Assembly (NCBI GenBank): GCA_021325455.1 | Contig: JAJPHD010000012.1 | Location: forward strand, 26,784-90,783 | From: Actinomycetota bacterium | GTDB lineage: Bacteria > Actinomycetota > Acidimicrobiia > Acidimicrobiales > JAJPHD01 | Reading direction: 5' to 3' | Length of the DNA: 64,000 nt | In this document: positions 37,208-46,815 of the stretch, in pieces | Layout: every line of letters begins with the position of its first letter | Numbering within the stretch: the first letter of the stretch is position 1 | Translations under genes and position numbers: made by a program | The notes under the pieces: model-generated | Databases searched by the model: none | Told to the model about the DNA's origin: nothing | What the model saw: only the letters and a program-made list of their open reading frames with translations

Positions 37208-38658
37208 GGCTTCCTCCTGTTCGGGGCCTTGCCGGCGTTGGTGGAATGGCCGGCTCCTGTCGTGTTGTCGCCCCCGGGGAGCCAGGGGGTATGCCAGGCC
37301 GGGTGGCCCCGCACCAGGTCCTGGGCCTCCCCAGGCCCCCACGACCCGCGACTGTAGGCGTGGGGGGCGGGCGGGTCCTCGAGGAGGGGCTCCATTATCC
37401 GCCACGTCTGCTCCACGCTGTCCTCCCTGGTGAACAGCCGGTGGTCGCCGCGGAGAGCGTCGTCGAGGAGCCGCTCGTAGGGCTCCAGGGAGGGCCCCAC
37501 CTCCTCGCCGAAGATCAGGTCCAGGTGCACCGGCTGCCAGGTCGCCTGCCCGCCGGCCCGGGTGGCGAGCTGCACCCTTAGACCGGGGTCGGGGTCGATC
37601 CGCAGCACTATCTGGTTGGGCTCGGTCGAGGGGGGCTGGTCGATGAAGGCCAGGCGGGGCGGCCGGCGGAAGAAGAGGCGGACCTCGGTCACCCGCTCCG
37701 CCAGGGCCTTGCCGGCGCGCAGGAAGATGGGCACTCCGGCCCACCGCCAGGAGTCGATCTCGAGGCGCAGGGCCACGTAGGTCTCGGTGGTGGAGCCGGG
37801 CTCCACCCCTGCCAGCTCCTGGTAGCCCTCGTACTGGCCTCGCACGTAGCGGCGCGGGTCGGCGGGGGGCATGGCCCGGAACACCTCGACCTTCTTGTCC
37901 CGCAGGTCGTCGGCCCCGCCCCCCACGGGGGGCTCCATGGCCATCAGGGCCAGGACCTGGAGGAGGTGGTTCTGCACCACGTCCCGCAGCGCCCCCACCC
38001 GGTCGTAGAAGGCTCCCCGGTCCTCCACGCCGAAGTCCTCGGCCATGGTCACATGCATGCAGGTGACGTGGTCCCGGTTCCACACCGGCTCGAGCAGGTC
38101 GTTGGCGAAGCGCAGGAACTGTATGTCGAGCACCGGCTCCTTGCCGAGGAAATGGTCTATGCGCAGCAGCTGGTCCTCGGAGAGGTACCGGTGCAGGGTG
38201 GCGTCCAGCTCCCGGGCCGAGGCCAGGTCGTGCCCGAACGGCTTCTCTACCACCACCCTGGCTCCCTCGGTCAGGCCGGCAACGGCGATCCCCTCCACGA
38301 TGGGGCCGAACAGGGCCGGGGGGACCTCCAGGTAGAAGAGGGGGTGGTGCCGGCCCTGGAGGGCGGCGGCCAGCGGCTGGTAGGTGCCGGGGTCGGACAG
38401 GTCGGCCTGCACGTAGCTCATCCGCTTGAGCAGGCGGGAGAGCACGGCCTCGTCGACCGCCTCCACGCCGTCCTTGACGGCCCGGGCCGCGTGCTCCCGA
38501 AGGTCCTGGTCCGACCAGGAGTCCTTGGCCACCCCCACTATGGGGCAGGAGAGCCGGCGCCGGCGCTCCAGCAGGTAGAGGGAGCGCAAGGTCATCTTGC
38601 GGGCCAGGTCCCCGCTGATGCCCACCACCACCAAGGCGTCGGCCTCCCGCACAGTCAC
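37204..38658 (-). CDS. zwf: Glucose-6-phosphate 1-dehydrogenase
   Basis: VVVGISGDLARKMTLRSLYLL, VVVEKPFGHDLASARELDATLHRYLSEDQLLRIDHFLGKEPVLDIQFLRFAN, RAGKALAERVTEVRLFFRRPP. Confidence 0.95.
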   Translation of the reverse strand: MTVREADALVVVGISGDLARKMTLRSLYLLERRRRLSCPIVGVAKDSWSDQDLREHAARAVKDGVEAVDEAVLSRLLKRMSYVQADLSDPGTYQPLAAALQGRHHPLFYLEVPPALFGPIVEGIAVAGLTEGARVVVEKPFGHDLASARELDATLHRYLSEDQLLRIDHFLGKEPVLDIQFLRFANDLLEPVWNRDHVTCMHVTMAEDFGVEDRGAFYDRVGALRDVVQNHLLQVLALMAMEPPVGGGADDLRDKKVEVFRAMPPADPRRYVRGQYEGYQELAGVEPGSTTETYVALRLEIDSWRWAGVPIFLRAGKALAERVTEVRLFFRRPPRLAFIDQPPSTEPNQIVLRIDPDPGLRVQLATRAGGQATWQPVHLDLIFGEEVGPSLEPYERLLDDALRGDHRLFTREDSVEQTWRIMEPLLEDPPAPHAYSRGSWGPGEAQDLVRGHPAWHTPWLPGGDNTTGAGHSTNAGKAPNRRKP

Positions 38659-38874
38659 CGTGCCTACCCCATCTCGGCCCTGGGCAGCAACACCAGGGCC
38701 TCTTCACCGGGGACCACTACTAGGGGACTTCCCCCCCTCGCTCGGGGGAAAAGAACCCGACCCGCCGGGTTGGCAGGGGGTATCGTGGGTGTCACCGTCC
38801 TCAGATACCAGATACCGAGGAGGCTCTTGCTGTATGCCCCGCCCGCTTCCGGACTGCGCTGTGGAGGTGCGCCC

Positions 38875-39744
38875 GTGACCCTGCCCGGAGTCCGGCCGGC
38901 CCGGGCTCCTGAACGCGCTTTGCGCTCCGGCCACCACGGTCTGCCCCGGGACCTAGTGGCAACCACTCAGCGGGAGCGGATCATCGACGCATTCGTGCAG
39001 GTGGTGGCGGAGAGGGGCTACCAACGCACGACCGTTGTCGGGGTGTGCAAGCAGGCCGGCGTGTCGAGCAAGACGTTCTACGTGCACTTTGCTGACAAGG
39101 AGGATTGCTTCCTGGCGGCCTTCGACCAGGGCCTGGAGGCCCTGATGGGGGGGGTGAGGGAGGCGTGCCGGCCGGAGCTGGCCTGGGTGGACCGGATGCG
39201 GGCCGGCCTGTCCAGGCTCCTGTCCGACCTGGCCCGGGCGCCTGCCTTCGCCCGCATGGCGGTGGTCGAGGTGAATGCCGCCGGCCCCGATGCGGTGGAC
39301 CGGCTCAGCCGGGCCCTTTCCTCCTTCGGGCGGTTCTTCGACGATGCGGCCTGGGACGAGCGCCTGCCCGACATCAAGGACGGACTGGTTCCCGCCGTGG
39401 TCGGTGGCGCCTACACCCGTATCTACCGCTACATCATGGAGGGGAGGGCGGACCAGCTGCCCGAGCTGGTGCCGCTGCTCATGTACTTCGTCGTGCTGCC
39501 CTTCGCAGGTGGCGACGCCGCCGCTGCTGAGCTCATGCCCTTGCGGGCCCCGATGGCGTCGGCCGGCGCCGCCAGGGCTGGCCGGCGAGGAGGCGCCCGG
39601 GCAGACCAAGGCCACAGCGGGGATGGGTCGACCAGCGGAGGCGAGGCGGCAGGTGGCCTCTCGGCAGGTGGTGGGGGGGCAGTGGGTCCGGCGGGAGGGC
39701 CCTCTGCGGGAGGACCCTCTGCGGGAGGTGGCGGGGCGCCCTGA
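38875..39744 (+). CDS. TetR/AcrR-family regulator with low-complexity C-terminal tail
   Basis: TQRERIIDAFVQVVAERGYQRTTVVGVCKQAGVSSKTFYVHFADKEDCFLAAFDQGLEAL; Gly/Ser-rich tail GGPSAGGPSAGGGGAP. Confidence 0.9.
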   Translation: MTLPGVRPARAPERALRSGHHGLPRDLVATTQRERIIDAFVQVVAERGYQRTTVVGVCKQAGVSSKTFYVHFADKEDCFLAAFDQGLEALMGGVREACRPELAWVDRMRAGLSRLLSDLARAPAFARMAVVEVNAAGPDAVDRLSRALSSFGRFFDDAAWDERLPDIKDGLVPAVVGGAYTRIYRYIMEGRADQLPELVPLLMYFVVLPFAGGDAAAAELMPLRAPMASAGAARAGRRGGARADQGHSGDGSTSGGEAAGGLSAGGGGAVGPAGGPSAGGPSAGGGGAP

Positions 39745-39872
39745 GACGGCGGCCGCCAGCGTCGTTTAGGGTGGGGGACCCGGCGGCCAGCCTCGTAGGC
39801 ACTGAGCTGGCCGGCCGACGGGACGAGTGGGGACTGACCCCGCCAAGCAGCTAGAGGCGAAAGGCAGGCGTC

Positions 39873-40112
39873 ATGGAGCAAGAGGTTCCTCCCGCCGACC
39901 TGGAGGAGCAGCGGCAACCGGTGGGCGGCCCTGACGTGGTGGAGGAGGACGAGGCTCTGGAGGAGGCCGTCGACGGCGAGGCATCGCCAGCGGGAGGCAC
40001 GTCCCGCCCCGGAGGGCCGCCCTGGCCGGCCCGCGTGGACCCCGAGGTGCCGGAGGCCGACGCCCTGGAGCAGGCCGTGAGCGAGCCCTTCGACGAGGAC
40101 GAGCGCCGGTAG
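39873..40112 (+). CDS. Small acidic hypothetical protein
   Basis: MEQEVPPADLEEQRQPVGGPDVVEEDEALEEAVDGEAS...RVDPEVPEADALEQAVSEPFDEDERR. Confidence 0.6.
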   Translation: MEQEVPPADLEEQRQPVGGPDVVEEDEALEEAVDGEASPAGGTSRPGGPPWPARVDPEVPEADALEQAVSEPFDEDERR

Positions 40113-40165
40113 GCCCTGTCCCGGCCGGCCGGGTGGCCCCTTGCCTGCGGGGGTAGGGTCGGTGC

Positions 40166-41659
40166 ATGACCAGCTCTGTTGCCACGCCGACGGGCCTGGC
40201 TCCCCAGGAGGCCCAAGTCGTCGAGTCCGTCCCCACGGGGTTGTACATAGGCGGCTCGTGGCGCCCGTCCGGGTCGGGGGCCACCTTCCCGGTCGAGGAT
40301 CCCTCCACCAACCAGGTCCTGGCCCAGGTGGCCGATGCCGGCCCTGAGGATGCCCGCGCCGCCCTCGATGCCGCCGTGGCGGCCCAGGAGGGCTGGGCTG
40401 CCTGCCCGCCCCGGGAGCGGGGCGAGATCCTGCGCCGGGCCTTCGAGGCCATCATGGACCGCCAGGAGGAACTGGCCCTCATCATGACCCTGGAGATGGG
40501 CAAGCCCCTCTCCGAGTCCCGGGCCGAGGTGGCCTACGCCGCCGAGTTCTTCCGCTGGTTCTCGGAGGAGGCCTGCCGGATCGCCGGCCGTTACGCCAAG
40601 GCGCCCAACGGTGCTGGGCGGCTGGTGACCATGCGCCAGCCGGTCGGCCCCTGCCTCCTCATCACGCCGTGGAACTTCCCCCTGGCCATGGCCACCCGCA
40701 AGGTCGGGCCCGCCGTGGCGGCGGGCTGCACCATGGTGCTGAAGCCGGCCGCCCTCACCCCGCTCTCTGCCCTGGCCGTGACCCAGATCCTGGCCGACGC
40801 CGGGCTCCCCGGCGGAGTGCTCAACGTGATCACCACCACCAAGGCGGGTCCCACCACGGGCCCGGTCATCTCCGACCCGAGGCTGCGCAAGCTGTCCTTC
40901 ACCGGCTCCACCGAGGTCGGCCATGCGCTCATGGCCCAGGCCTCCGAGCAGCTCCTGCGCATCTCCATGGAGCTGGGCGGCAATGCCCCCTTCCTCGTGT
41001 TCGAGGATGCCGACCTGGATGCCGCCGTGGAGGGCGCCATGGTGGCCAAGATGCGCAACGGGGGGGAGGCCTGCACCGCCGCCAACCGCTTCCATGTGGC
41101 CGAACCGGTGGCGGACGCCTTCGCCTCCAAGCTGGCCGAGCGCATGGCTGCGGTGAAGGTGGGCCGGGGCACCGAGGAAGGGGTGCAGCTGGGACCCCTG
41201 GTGGACCAGCCCACCCGCTCCAAGGTGTCCGAGCTGGTGGAGGACGCTGCCGGCAAGGGGGCCAAGGTCCTCACCGGTGGAGAGGCCATGGACGGGCCCG
41301 GGTACTTCTACCGCCCCACCGTGCTGGCCGGGGTGCCCGCCGGCGCCCGCTGCCTGTCAGAGGAGATCTTCGGCCCCGTCGCCCCCATCACCACCTTCTC
41401 CACCGAGGAGGAGGCCATAGCTTCGGCCAACGACACCGAGTACGGGCTGGTGGCATACCTCTACACGAGGGACTTCTCCCGGGCGCTGCGGGTGACCGAG
41501 GCTCTCGAGTCAGGCATGGTGGGCCTGAACCAGGGGATGGTGTCCAACCCTGCTGCCCCCTTCGGGGGCGTGAAGCACTCGGGCCTGGGCCGTGAGGGAG
41601 GTGCGGAAGGCATCGAGGAGTACCTGTCCATCAAGTACCTGGCCTTCACTCTCGGCTGA
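40166..41659 (+). CDS. gabD: Succinate-semialdehyde / aldehyde dehydrogenase
   Basis: LLITPWNFPLAMATRKVGPAVAAGCTMVLKPA, LSFTGSTEVGHALM, MELGGNAPFLVFEDADLDAAVEGAMVAKMRNGGEACTAANRFHV. ATG preceded by TAGGGT-N6. Confidence 0.92.
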   Translation: MTSSVATPTGLAPQEAQVVESVPTGLYIGGSWRPSGSGATFPVEDPSTNQVLAQVADAGPEDARAALDAAVAAQEGWAACPPRERGEILRRAFEAIMDRQEELALIMTLEMGKPLSESRAEVAYAAEFFRWFSEEACRIAGRYAKAPNGAGRLVTMRQPVGPCLLITPWNFPLAMATRKVGPAVAAGCTMVLKPAALTPLSALAVTQILADAGLPGGVLNVITTTKAGPTTGPVISDPRLRKLSFTGSTEVGHALMAQASEQLLRISMELGGNAPFLVFEDADLDAAVEGAMVAKMRNGGEACTAANRFHVAEPVADAFASKLAERMAAVKVGRGTEEGVQLGPLVDQPTRSKVSELVEDAAGKGAKVLTGGEAMDGPGYFYRPTVLAGVPAGARCLSEEIFGPVAPITTFSTEEEAIASANDTEYGLVAYLYTRDFSRALRVTEALESGMVGLNQGMVSNPAAPFGGVKHSGLGREGGAEGIEEYLSIKYLAFTLG

Positions 41660-41735
41660 GGGTGGTGCCGCGGTCCCGATGGGGGCGGCGGCCCGGGCGG
41701 GTCGCCGGCGTCGCCCTAGGCAGGAGAAGGGCGGT

Positions 41736-41793
41736 GCCGAAGAGGCGACTGGCTCGGTAAGGGGGCCGAAGAGCGACTGGCTTGGCAAGGGGG
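41736..41793 (+). repeat. 29-bp imperfect direct repeat (2 copies)
   Basis: GCCGAAGAGGCGACTGGCTCGGTAAGGGGG / GCCGAAGAGCGACTGGCTTGGCAAGGGGG at 41736 and 41765. Confidence 0.8.
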
Positions 41794-41800
41794 CGGTACC

Positions 41801-41839
41801 TTTCGCGCTTCGGCGCGATTGTCGCGCCGAAGCGCGAAA
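41801..41839. repeat. Perfect 18-bp inverted repeat with 3-nt loop
   Basis: TTTCGCGCTTCGGCGCGA-TTG-TCGCGCCGAAGCGCGAAA. Confidence 0.95.
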
Positions 41840-42005
41840 AGTAGCCGTTTCATGAACGGAGGGGTGGGCTACCCGGTCGTCGCGGCTAGCCCCGCCGCCC
41901 CCGTTCCTGGCCGCCCCCGTTACCCCCGCCGCCCCCGCCGCCAGGCCCCCCGCCCGAGCCGGCAACGCATCATTGCGCCGCTTCTCGGGGTAAGTTCGTT
42001 GCACC

Positions 42006-43511
42006 ATGCGCGTCCTTCTGGTTCACCCCAGCGCCCTCATGTACTCGGAGATCTTCCTCCGCCTGGAGCCCCTCGGCCTGGAGCGGGTGGCCTCGGCGGT
42101 GCGGGCCCATGGTCATGAGGTGCGCATGATCGACCTGCAGGTCTATCCCCAGGACGAGGTGCGCCGGCAGGCCCGGGACTGGCAGCCCGAGGCCATCGGG
42201 TTCAGCCTCAACTACCTGGCCAACGTGCCCGAGGTGGTCGATCTGGCCAAGGAGCTCAAGGCCATGCTGCCCTGCTCCCTCATCTTCGCCGGTGGCCACA
42301 GCGTCTCCTTCGTGGCCGACCAGGTGCTGGGCCATGCCGAGGGGGCCATAGACGTCATCCTGAAGGGGGAGGGGGAGACCGGAGCCCCCGCCCTCCTGGA
42401 AGCTGCCGGGGACCGGGCCTGGAACGAGGTGCCCGGGGCGGTGACGGTGGACGGGACCGGCCCCTCGCCGGTCATGATGGCCAGCCTCGACGACCACCTG
42501 CCGGCCCGGGACATAGGGGGGAGGCGCCGGAAGTACTTCATCGGTGTCCTGGACCCCGCCGCCTCGATCGAGTTCACGCGGGGATGCCCGTGGGACTGCT
42601 CCTTCTGCTCGGCATGGACCTTCTACGGGCGCAGCTACCGCAAGCTGTCACCTGAGGCAGCCGCCGAGGACATGGCCCGCATCCCCGAGCCCGGGGTGTT
42701 CATCGTGGACGACGTGGCCTTCATCAAGGCGGAGGACGGGGATGCCATCGCCGCCCAGCTGGAGCGGCGGCGCATCAAGAAGGAGTACTACCTCGAGACC
42801 CGTTGCGACGTGCTGCTTCGCAACGAGGAGGTCTTCCGGCGCTGGAAGCGCCTGGGCCTCAACTACATGTTCCTGGGCCTCGAGTCCCTGGACGAGGAGG
42901 GGCTCAAGGCCTTCCGCAAGAAGAGCTCGGTGGATGTCAACCTCCGGGCGCTGGAGCTGGCCCGGGACATCGGCCTCACGGTGGCCATCAACATCATCGC
43001 CGACCCCGACTGGGACGAGGCCCGCTTCAAGTTCGTGCGCGAGTGGGCCCAGAGCGTGCCCGAGATCGTGAACATCACGGTCATGACTCCCTATCCGGGG
43101 ACCGAGACGTGGTTCACGGAGTCACGCCGGCTGACCACGCTGGACTACCGGCTCTTCGACGTCCAGCACGCCGTGCTCCCCACTCGCCTGCCGCTCTACC
43201 GCTTCTACGAGGAGCTGGTGAAGACCCAGGCCGTGCTGGCCCGCAAGCACCTGGGCGTGGCCGCGCTGGCCCAGACGGCGGGCATCGTGGGGCGCCAGCT
43301 GCTGCGGGGCCAGACCAACTTCGTGAAGATGATCTGGAAGTTCAACCAGGTCTACAACCCCGACCGCCAGTACGGGGACCATCTCCAGGATGTCCGCTAC
43401 CTCATGCCTCCGCCCCCGGAGGTCCCGGTGGCCAAGCCGGAGCGCCACGACCTCTATGTGCACGTCCCGCTGCGCCGGGGGAAGAGGGACGGGGCAGTGG
43501 CGGTCCAGTAG
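42006..43511 (+). CDS. hpnR: Cobalamin-binding radical SAM protein, HpnR-like (hopanoid C-3 methylase family)
   Basis: N-terminal B12-binding region MRVLLVHPSALMYSEIFLRLEPLGLERVASAVRAHGHEV; radical SAM cluster EFTRGCPWDCSFCSAWTFYGRSYRKLSPE; MTPYPGTETW. Specific HpnR call is from recalled family resemblance. Confidence 0.68.
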   Translation: MRVLLVHPSALMYSEIFLRLEPLGLERVASAVRAHGHEVRMIDLQVYPQDEVRRQARDWQPEAIGFSLNYLANVPEVVDLAKELKAMLPCSLIFAGGHSVSFVADQVLGHAEGAIDVILKGEGETGAPALLEAAGDRAWNEVPGAVTVDGTGPSPVMMASLDDHLPARDIGGRRRKYFIGVLDPAASIEFTRGCPWDCSFCSAWTFYGRSYRKLSPEAAAEDMARIPEPGVFIVDDVAFIKAEDGDAIAAQLERRRIKKEYYLETRCDVLLRNEEVFRRWKRLGLNYMFLGLESLDEEGLKAFRKKSSVDVNLRALELARDIGLTVAINIIADPDWDEARFKFVREWAQSVPEIVNITVMTPYPGTETWFTESRRLTTLDYRLFDVQHAVLPTRLPLYRFYEELVKTQAVLARKHLGVAALAQTAGIVGRQLLRGQTNFVKMIWKFNQVYNPDRQYGDHLQDVRYLMPPPPEVPVAKPERHDLYVHVPLRRGKRDGAVAVQ

Positions 43512-43570
43512 CCGGGGCGGGGGGGCCTGCCTGGCCCGCACCCGGCGGGACTGACGTCGGGGACCGGCGC

Positions 43571-46237
43571 CTAGCGCAGCCGGCGCAGGGCCAGCTCGGG
43601 GTGGGGATGCCAGGGGGCGACCCGCACACAGGGCCGGGGGACGCTCACGCCGTCGGGGGCGAGCCGGATGGGGTCCAGGTGGACCTCGGCCACCTCGGGA
43701 TGGTGCTCGACCAGGCGTCCCAGGCGCAGGAGGAGCTCCTGGAGGGGGGCCGGGTCAACCACCAGGGTGGGGATGGCCGCTACGAGCTCGGCGGCGTCCA
43801 TGTCGGTCACCGGGAGGAGGCGCACGACGGGCTGGCCCGGGCCCCCCGGGGCCTTGGCCCCCAGCGTCACCAGGTTGCCCAGGGACTGGTCCTGGAACAC
43901 CCCGGTCACCAGCTCCTCGGCCCTCGGCTGCTCCGCTCCCGGCTCATCGGCCGCCGGGCCATCTTGCCCTGGGGCTGGTCCCGTGGCTATGCCGTAGCTG
44001 GCGAGCAGGGCCCGGGCGGACTTGCCGTCGAGCCAGACCCCTTGCTGGCCGGGGCATTCCCGCCCCTCCTCCCCGGTCCCGGCCGGTTGGGCCAGGACCG
44101 AGGCGATCAGGTCCTGGGCCGTCTGGCGGTCCAGCCCGTCCAGCTCCGGGATGTGCCCGATGGGACGCGCCCTCCATTCCGCATAGTCGGCCATGCGGGC
44201 AAGGACCCGTGCCGCCGTCTCGGGGAAGGGGAAGGCGGGTATGACCTCCGGGCCCGCCCCCAGGGAGGCGGGAAGGCCCGGGAGGGTGAGGAAGTTGGCC
44301 AGGACGGGCTTGGGCTGGCCCTCCTGGCGGGCGGCGGCCGCCACGACCGCTCCCGCTACGGCCCGTGCCGACTCCAGGGCCGCAGCGCCGAGCTCCCCCT
44401 TCCAGCCGGCCAGGAGGGCCCCCTCACCGCCGTCCACCACCGCCGGCACGAACAGGGCCAGTACGGCATCCACACCCTGATCGGTCAGCACGGCTGACAG
44501 GGCTGCCTCCCAGTCCCGGGCCGCTGCCGTGCCGGGGAGGAGAACGGGGTTGGCCACGCTGGCCGGCGGGTCCCCGAGAGACTCGGCCAGGCGCTGCCTG
44601 GTGGCGTCGGTGAGTGGTGCCACCTCCAGGCCTGCACCCTCGCAGGTGTCCACGGCAAGGGGGACGGGACCCCCGACGTTGCCCACTACGGCCACTCGCC
44701 GGCCGGCGGGAAGGGGTTGGCTCACCAGGCCGCGGGCCACGTCGAAGAGCTGCTCCAGGGTGTCGACCCGGACTACGCCGGTGCGGTGGAACAGGGCCTC
44801 CACCCCGGCGTCGGGGGAGGGGGGCCGGACCTGGCAGCGGCAGGGAGCCGGGTAGTGGCCGACCGGCGTCGGGCCGCCTTGGGCGGCAGGGGCCCCCTGG
44901 CGGGGGGGACGGGCCAAGCCCCGTCCCGACTTCACGGCTACAACGGGCTTCACGCGGGACACCCGGCGGGCCACCCGGGCGAAGGTGCGGGGGTTGCCGA
45001 ACGACTCCAGGTAGAGGAGCACCACATCGGTGCCCCGGTCGTCCTCCCAGTACTGGAGAAGGTCGTTGCCGCTGACGTCGGCCTTGTTGCCGGCGGAGAC
45101 GAAGGTAGCCACCCCCAGGCCGCGGCGCCGGGCCTCGGTGAGGATGCCCAGCCCCAGGGGCCCGGACTGGGCCATGAGGCTGACCCGGCCGGCGGTCAGG
45201 GCCTCGGGGGCGATGGTGGCGTTCATGCTTATGGCCGGGTCGGTGTTGGCCACGCCCATGCAGGCCGGCCCGATCACCCGCATGCCGTTGCGCCGGGCCG
45301 TGCGCACCAGTTGGTGCTCAGCCCGAGCCCCTTCCGCCCCAGCCTCGGCGAAGCCGGCCGACACCACCACCAGCCCGCCCACCCGCTTGGCAGCGCAGTC
45401 CTCGATGACCCGGGGGACCTCCCCGGCTGGTACGGCCACCACGGCCAGGTCCACCTCGTCGGGCACATCGACCACGCTCGGGTACGCCCGCACCGCCCCC
45501 ACCGAGCGAGCCGAGGGGTTCACGGGGTAGACGGGCCCGGTGAACCCTCCGGTGACGAGGTTGCGGAGCAGGACGTTGCCTATGGTGCCCGACCTGCGGC
45601 TAGCACCCACCACGGCGATGGTGCGGGGCCGCAGCAGGCGGGCGACCGAGGCCGCCGCCGCCCGCCGCTCCCGCTCGTGCATGGCGTGCACCGACTCCTC
45701 GGTGGGCTCGATGGGGAAGACCACGCGGACGACCCCTTCGGAGAAGGAGCGCTCCGTCCGCCATCCGGCGTCACGGAAGACGTGGAGCATGCGCTGGTTG
45801 TGGGGGAGGGTCTCGGCCACGAAGCGCCTGATGCCGGCTTCCTTGGCCGCGGCAGCCAGGTGCTCGAGCAGGAGGGTCCCGAGGCCCCGACCCTGATGGG
45901 CATCGTCGACGACGAAGGCCACCTCGGCCTCGTCCCCACCGGGGATCCGGTCGTAGCGGGCCACGGCCACTATCTCCTCGCCGAGGAGCGCCACCAGGGC
46001 CAGGCGGTCCACGTAGTCGACATGGGTGAAGCGCTCGAGGAGAGCCGGGGACAGGGTGGGCAGAGCCGAGAAGAACCGCAGGTAGACGGTCTCCTCCGAG
46101 AGCCGGGCATGGAGGGCGACAATGGCCGGCCCGTCAGAGGCCAGGATGGGGCGGACGAACACGGTGCCCCCGTCGGCGAGCACCACGTCGGCCTCCCAGC
46201 GGGCCGGGTAGTTGGGGGCGGGCTCGGCGGGGCTCAC
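43571..46237 (-). CDS. GNAT acetyltransferase fused to ADP-forming acyl-CoA synthetase
   Basis: N-terminal GNAT (VAFVVDDAHQGRGLGTLLLEHLAAAAKEAG); then RPRTIAVVGASRRSGTIGNVLLRNLVTGGFTGPVYPVNPSA, VIGPACMGVANTD, LMAQSGPLGLGIL. GTG 46237 overlaps the Rrf2 stop. Confidence 0.85.
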   Translation of the reverse strand: MSPAEPAPNYPARWEADVVLADGGTVFVRPILASDGPAIVALHARLSEETVYLRFFSALPTLSPALLERFTHVDYVDRLALVALLGEEIVAVARYDRIPGGDEAEVAFVVDDAHQGRGLGTLLLEHLAAAAKEAGIRRFVAETLPHNQRMLHVFRDAGWRTERSFSEGVVRVVFPIEPTEESVHAMHERERRAAAASVARLLRPRTIAVVGASRRSGTIGNVLLRNLVTGGFTGPVYPVNPSARSVGAVRAYPSVVDVPDEVDLAVVAVPAGEVPRVIEDCAAKRVGGLVVVSAGFAEAGAEGARAEHQLVRTARRNGMRVIGPACMGVANTDPAISMNATIAPEALTAGRVSLMAQSGPLGLGILTEARRRGLGVATFVSAGNKADVSGNDLLQYWEDDRGTDVVLLYLESFGNPRTFARVARRVSRVKPVVAVKSGRGLARPPRQGAPAAQGGPTPVGHYPAPCRCQVRPPSPDAGVEALFHRTGVVRVDTLEQLFDVARGLVSQPLPAGRRVAVVGNVGGPVPLAVDTCEGAGLEVAPLTDATRQRLAESLGDPPASVANPVLLPGTAAARDWEAALSAVLTDQGVDAVLALFVPAVVDGGEGALLAGWKGELGAAALESARAVAGAVVAAAARQEGQPKPVLANFLTLPGLPASLGAGPEVIPAFPFPETAARVLARMADYAEWRARPIGHIPELDGLDRQTAQDLIASVLAQPAGTGEEGRECPGQQGVWLDGKSARALLASYGIATGPAPGQDGPAADEPGAEQPRAEELVTGVFQDQSLGNLVTLGAKAPGGPGQPVVRLLPVTDMDAAELVAAIPTLVVDPAPLQELLLRLGRLVEHHPEVAEVHLDPIRLAPDGVSVPRPCVRVAPWHPHPELALRRLR

Positions 46238-46677
46238 GCCAGCGGGGCGGCGGCCATGGCGTTCCCCCGCGACCGGGCCACCATGTCGGCGAGGGTGAAG
46301 GAGTCCAGGTGCGACCGCATGTGCTCCCCCACCTCGGACCACACGGCCAGGAGCACGCACTGGCCCTCGTGGTCGCAGGCGCCGTTCTCGTGAGGGGCGC
46401 CGAAGTCCCCGGCCACGATGGGGCCATCCACAGCTGCCACGATCTGGCCCAGGCTGACCTCAGCCGGTGGCCGGGCCAGGACGTAGCCTCCCCCTACCCC
46501 GCGCTTGGAGCGAACCAGGCCGGCCCCCTTCAGGGCCAGCAGGATCTGCTCGAGGTAGGGCTGGGGCAGACCGGTACGCTGGGCCAGCAGGTGGACGGAC
46601 GTCGGTTCGCCATCGTCGTGGAGGGCCAGGGAGAGCAGGGCCCGGCTGGCATAGTCGCCCCGGGTGGAGACCTTCAC
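46234..46677 (-). CDS. Rrf2-family transcriptional regulator
   Basis: VKVSTRGDYASRALLSLALHDDGEPTSVHLLAQRTGLPQPYLEQILLALKGAGLVRSKRGVGGGYVLARPPAEVSLGQIVAAVDG; Cys residues CDHEGQCVL; GTG preceded by TAGCAT-N7. Confidence 0.92.
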   Translation of the reverse strand: MKVSTRGDYASRALLSLALHDDGEPTSVHLLAQRTGLPQPYLEQILLALKGAGLVRSKRGVGGGYVLARPPAEVSLGQIVAAVDGPIVAGDFGAPHENGACDHEGQCVLLAVWSEVGEHMRSHLDSFTLADMVARSRGNAMAAAPLA

Positions 46678-46815
46678 GCCGGCAATGCTATTGGGGCCAC
46701 TACCCTCGAGATGGCCCAGTGGGCCCCGGGTGCTCCGGCGGGCCGGGAGGGGGTCTCTCTCCCGTGGCCAGCGGACAGGGCCGGCCCAGCCGGCGCCGGG
46801 TGGACACGAGGAGCT

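Noticed and set aside
41801-41839. Rho-independent terminator
   Set aside because: Perfect stem but no T-tract downstream on either strand.
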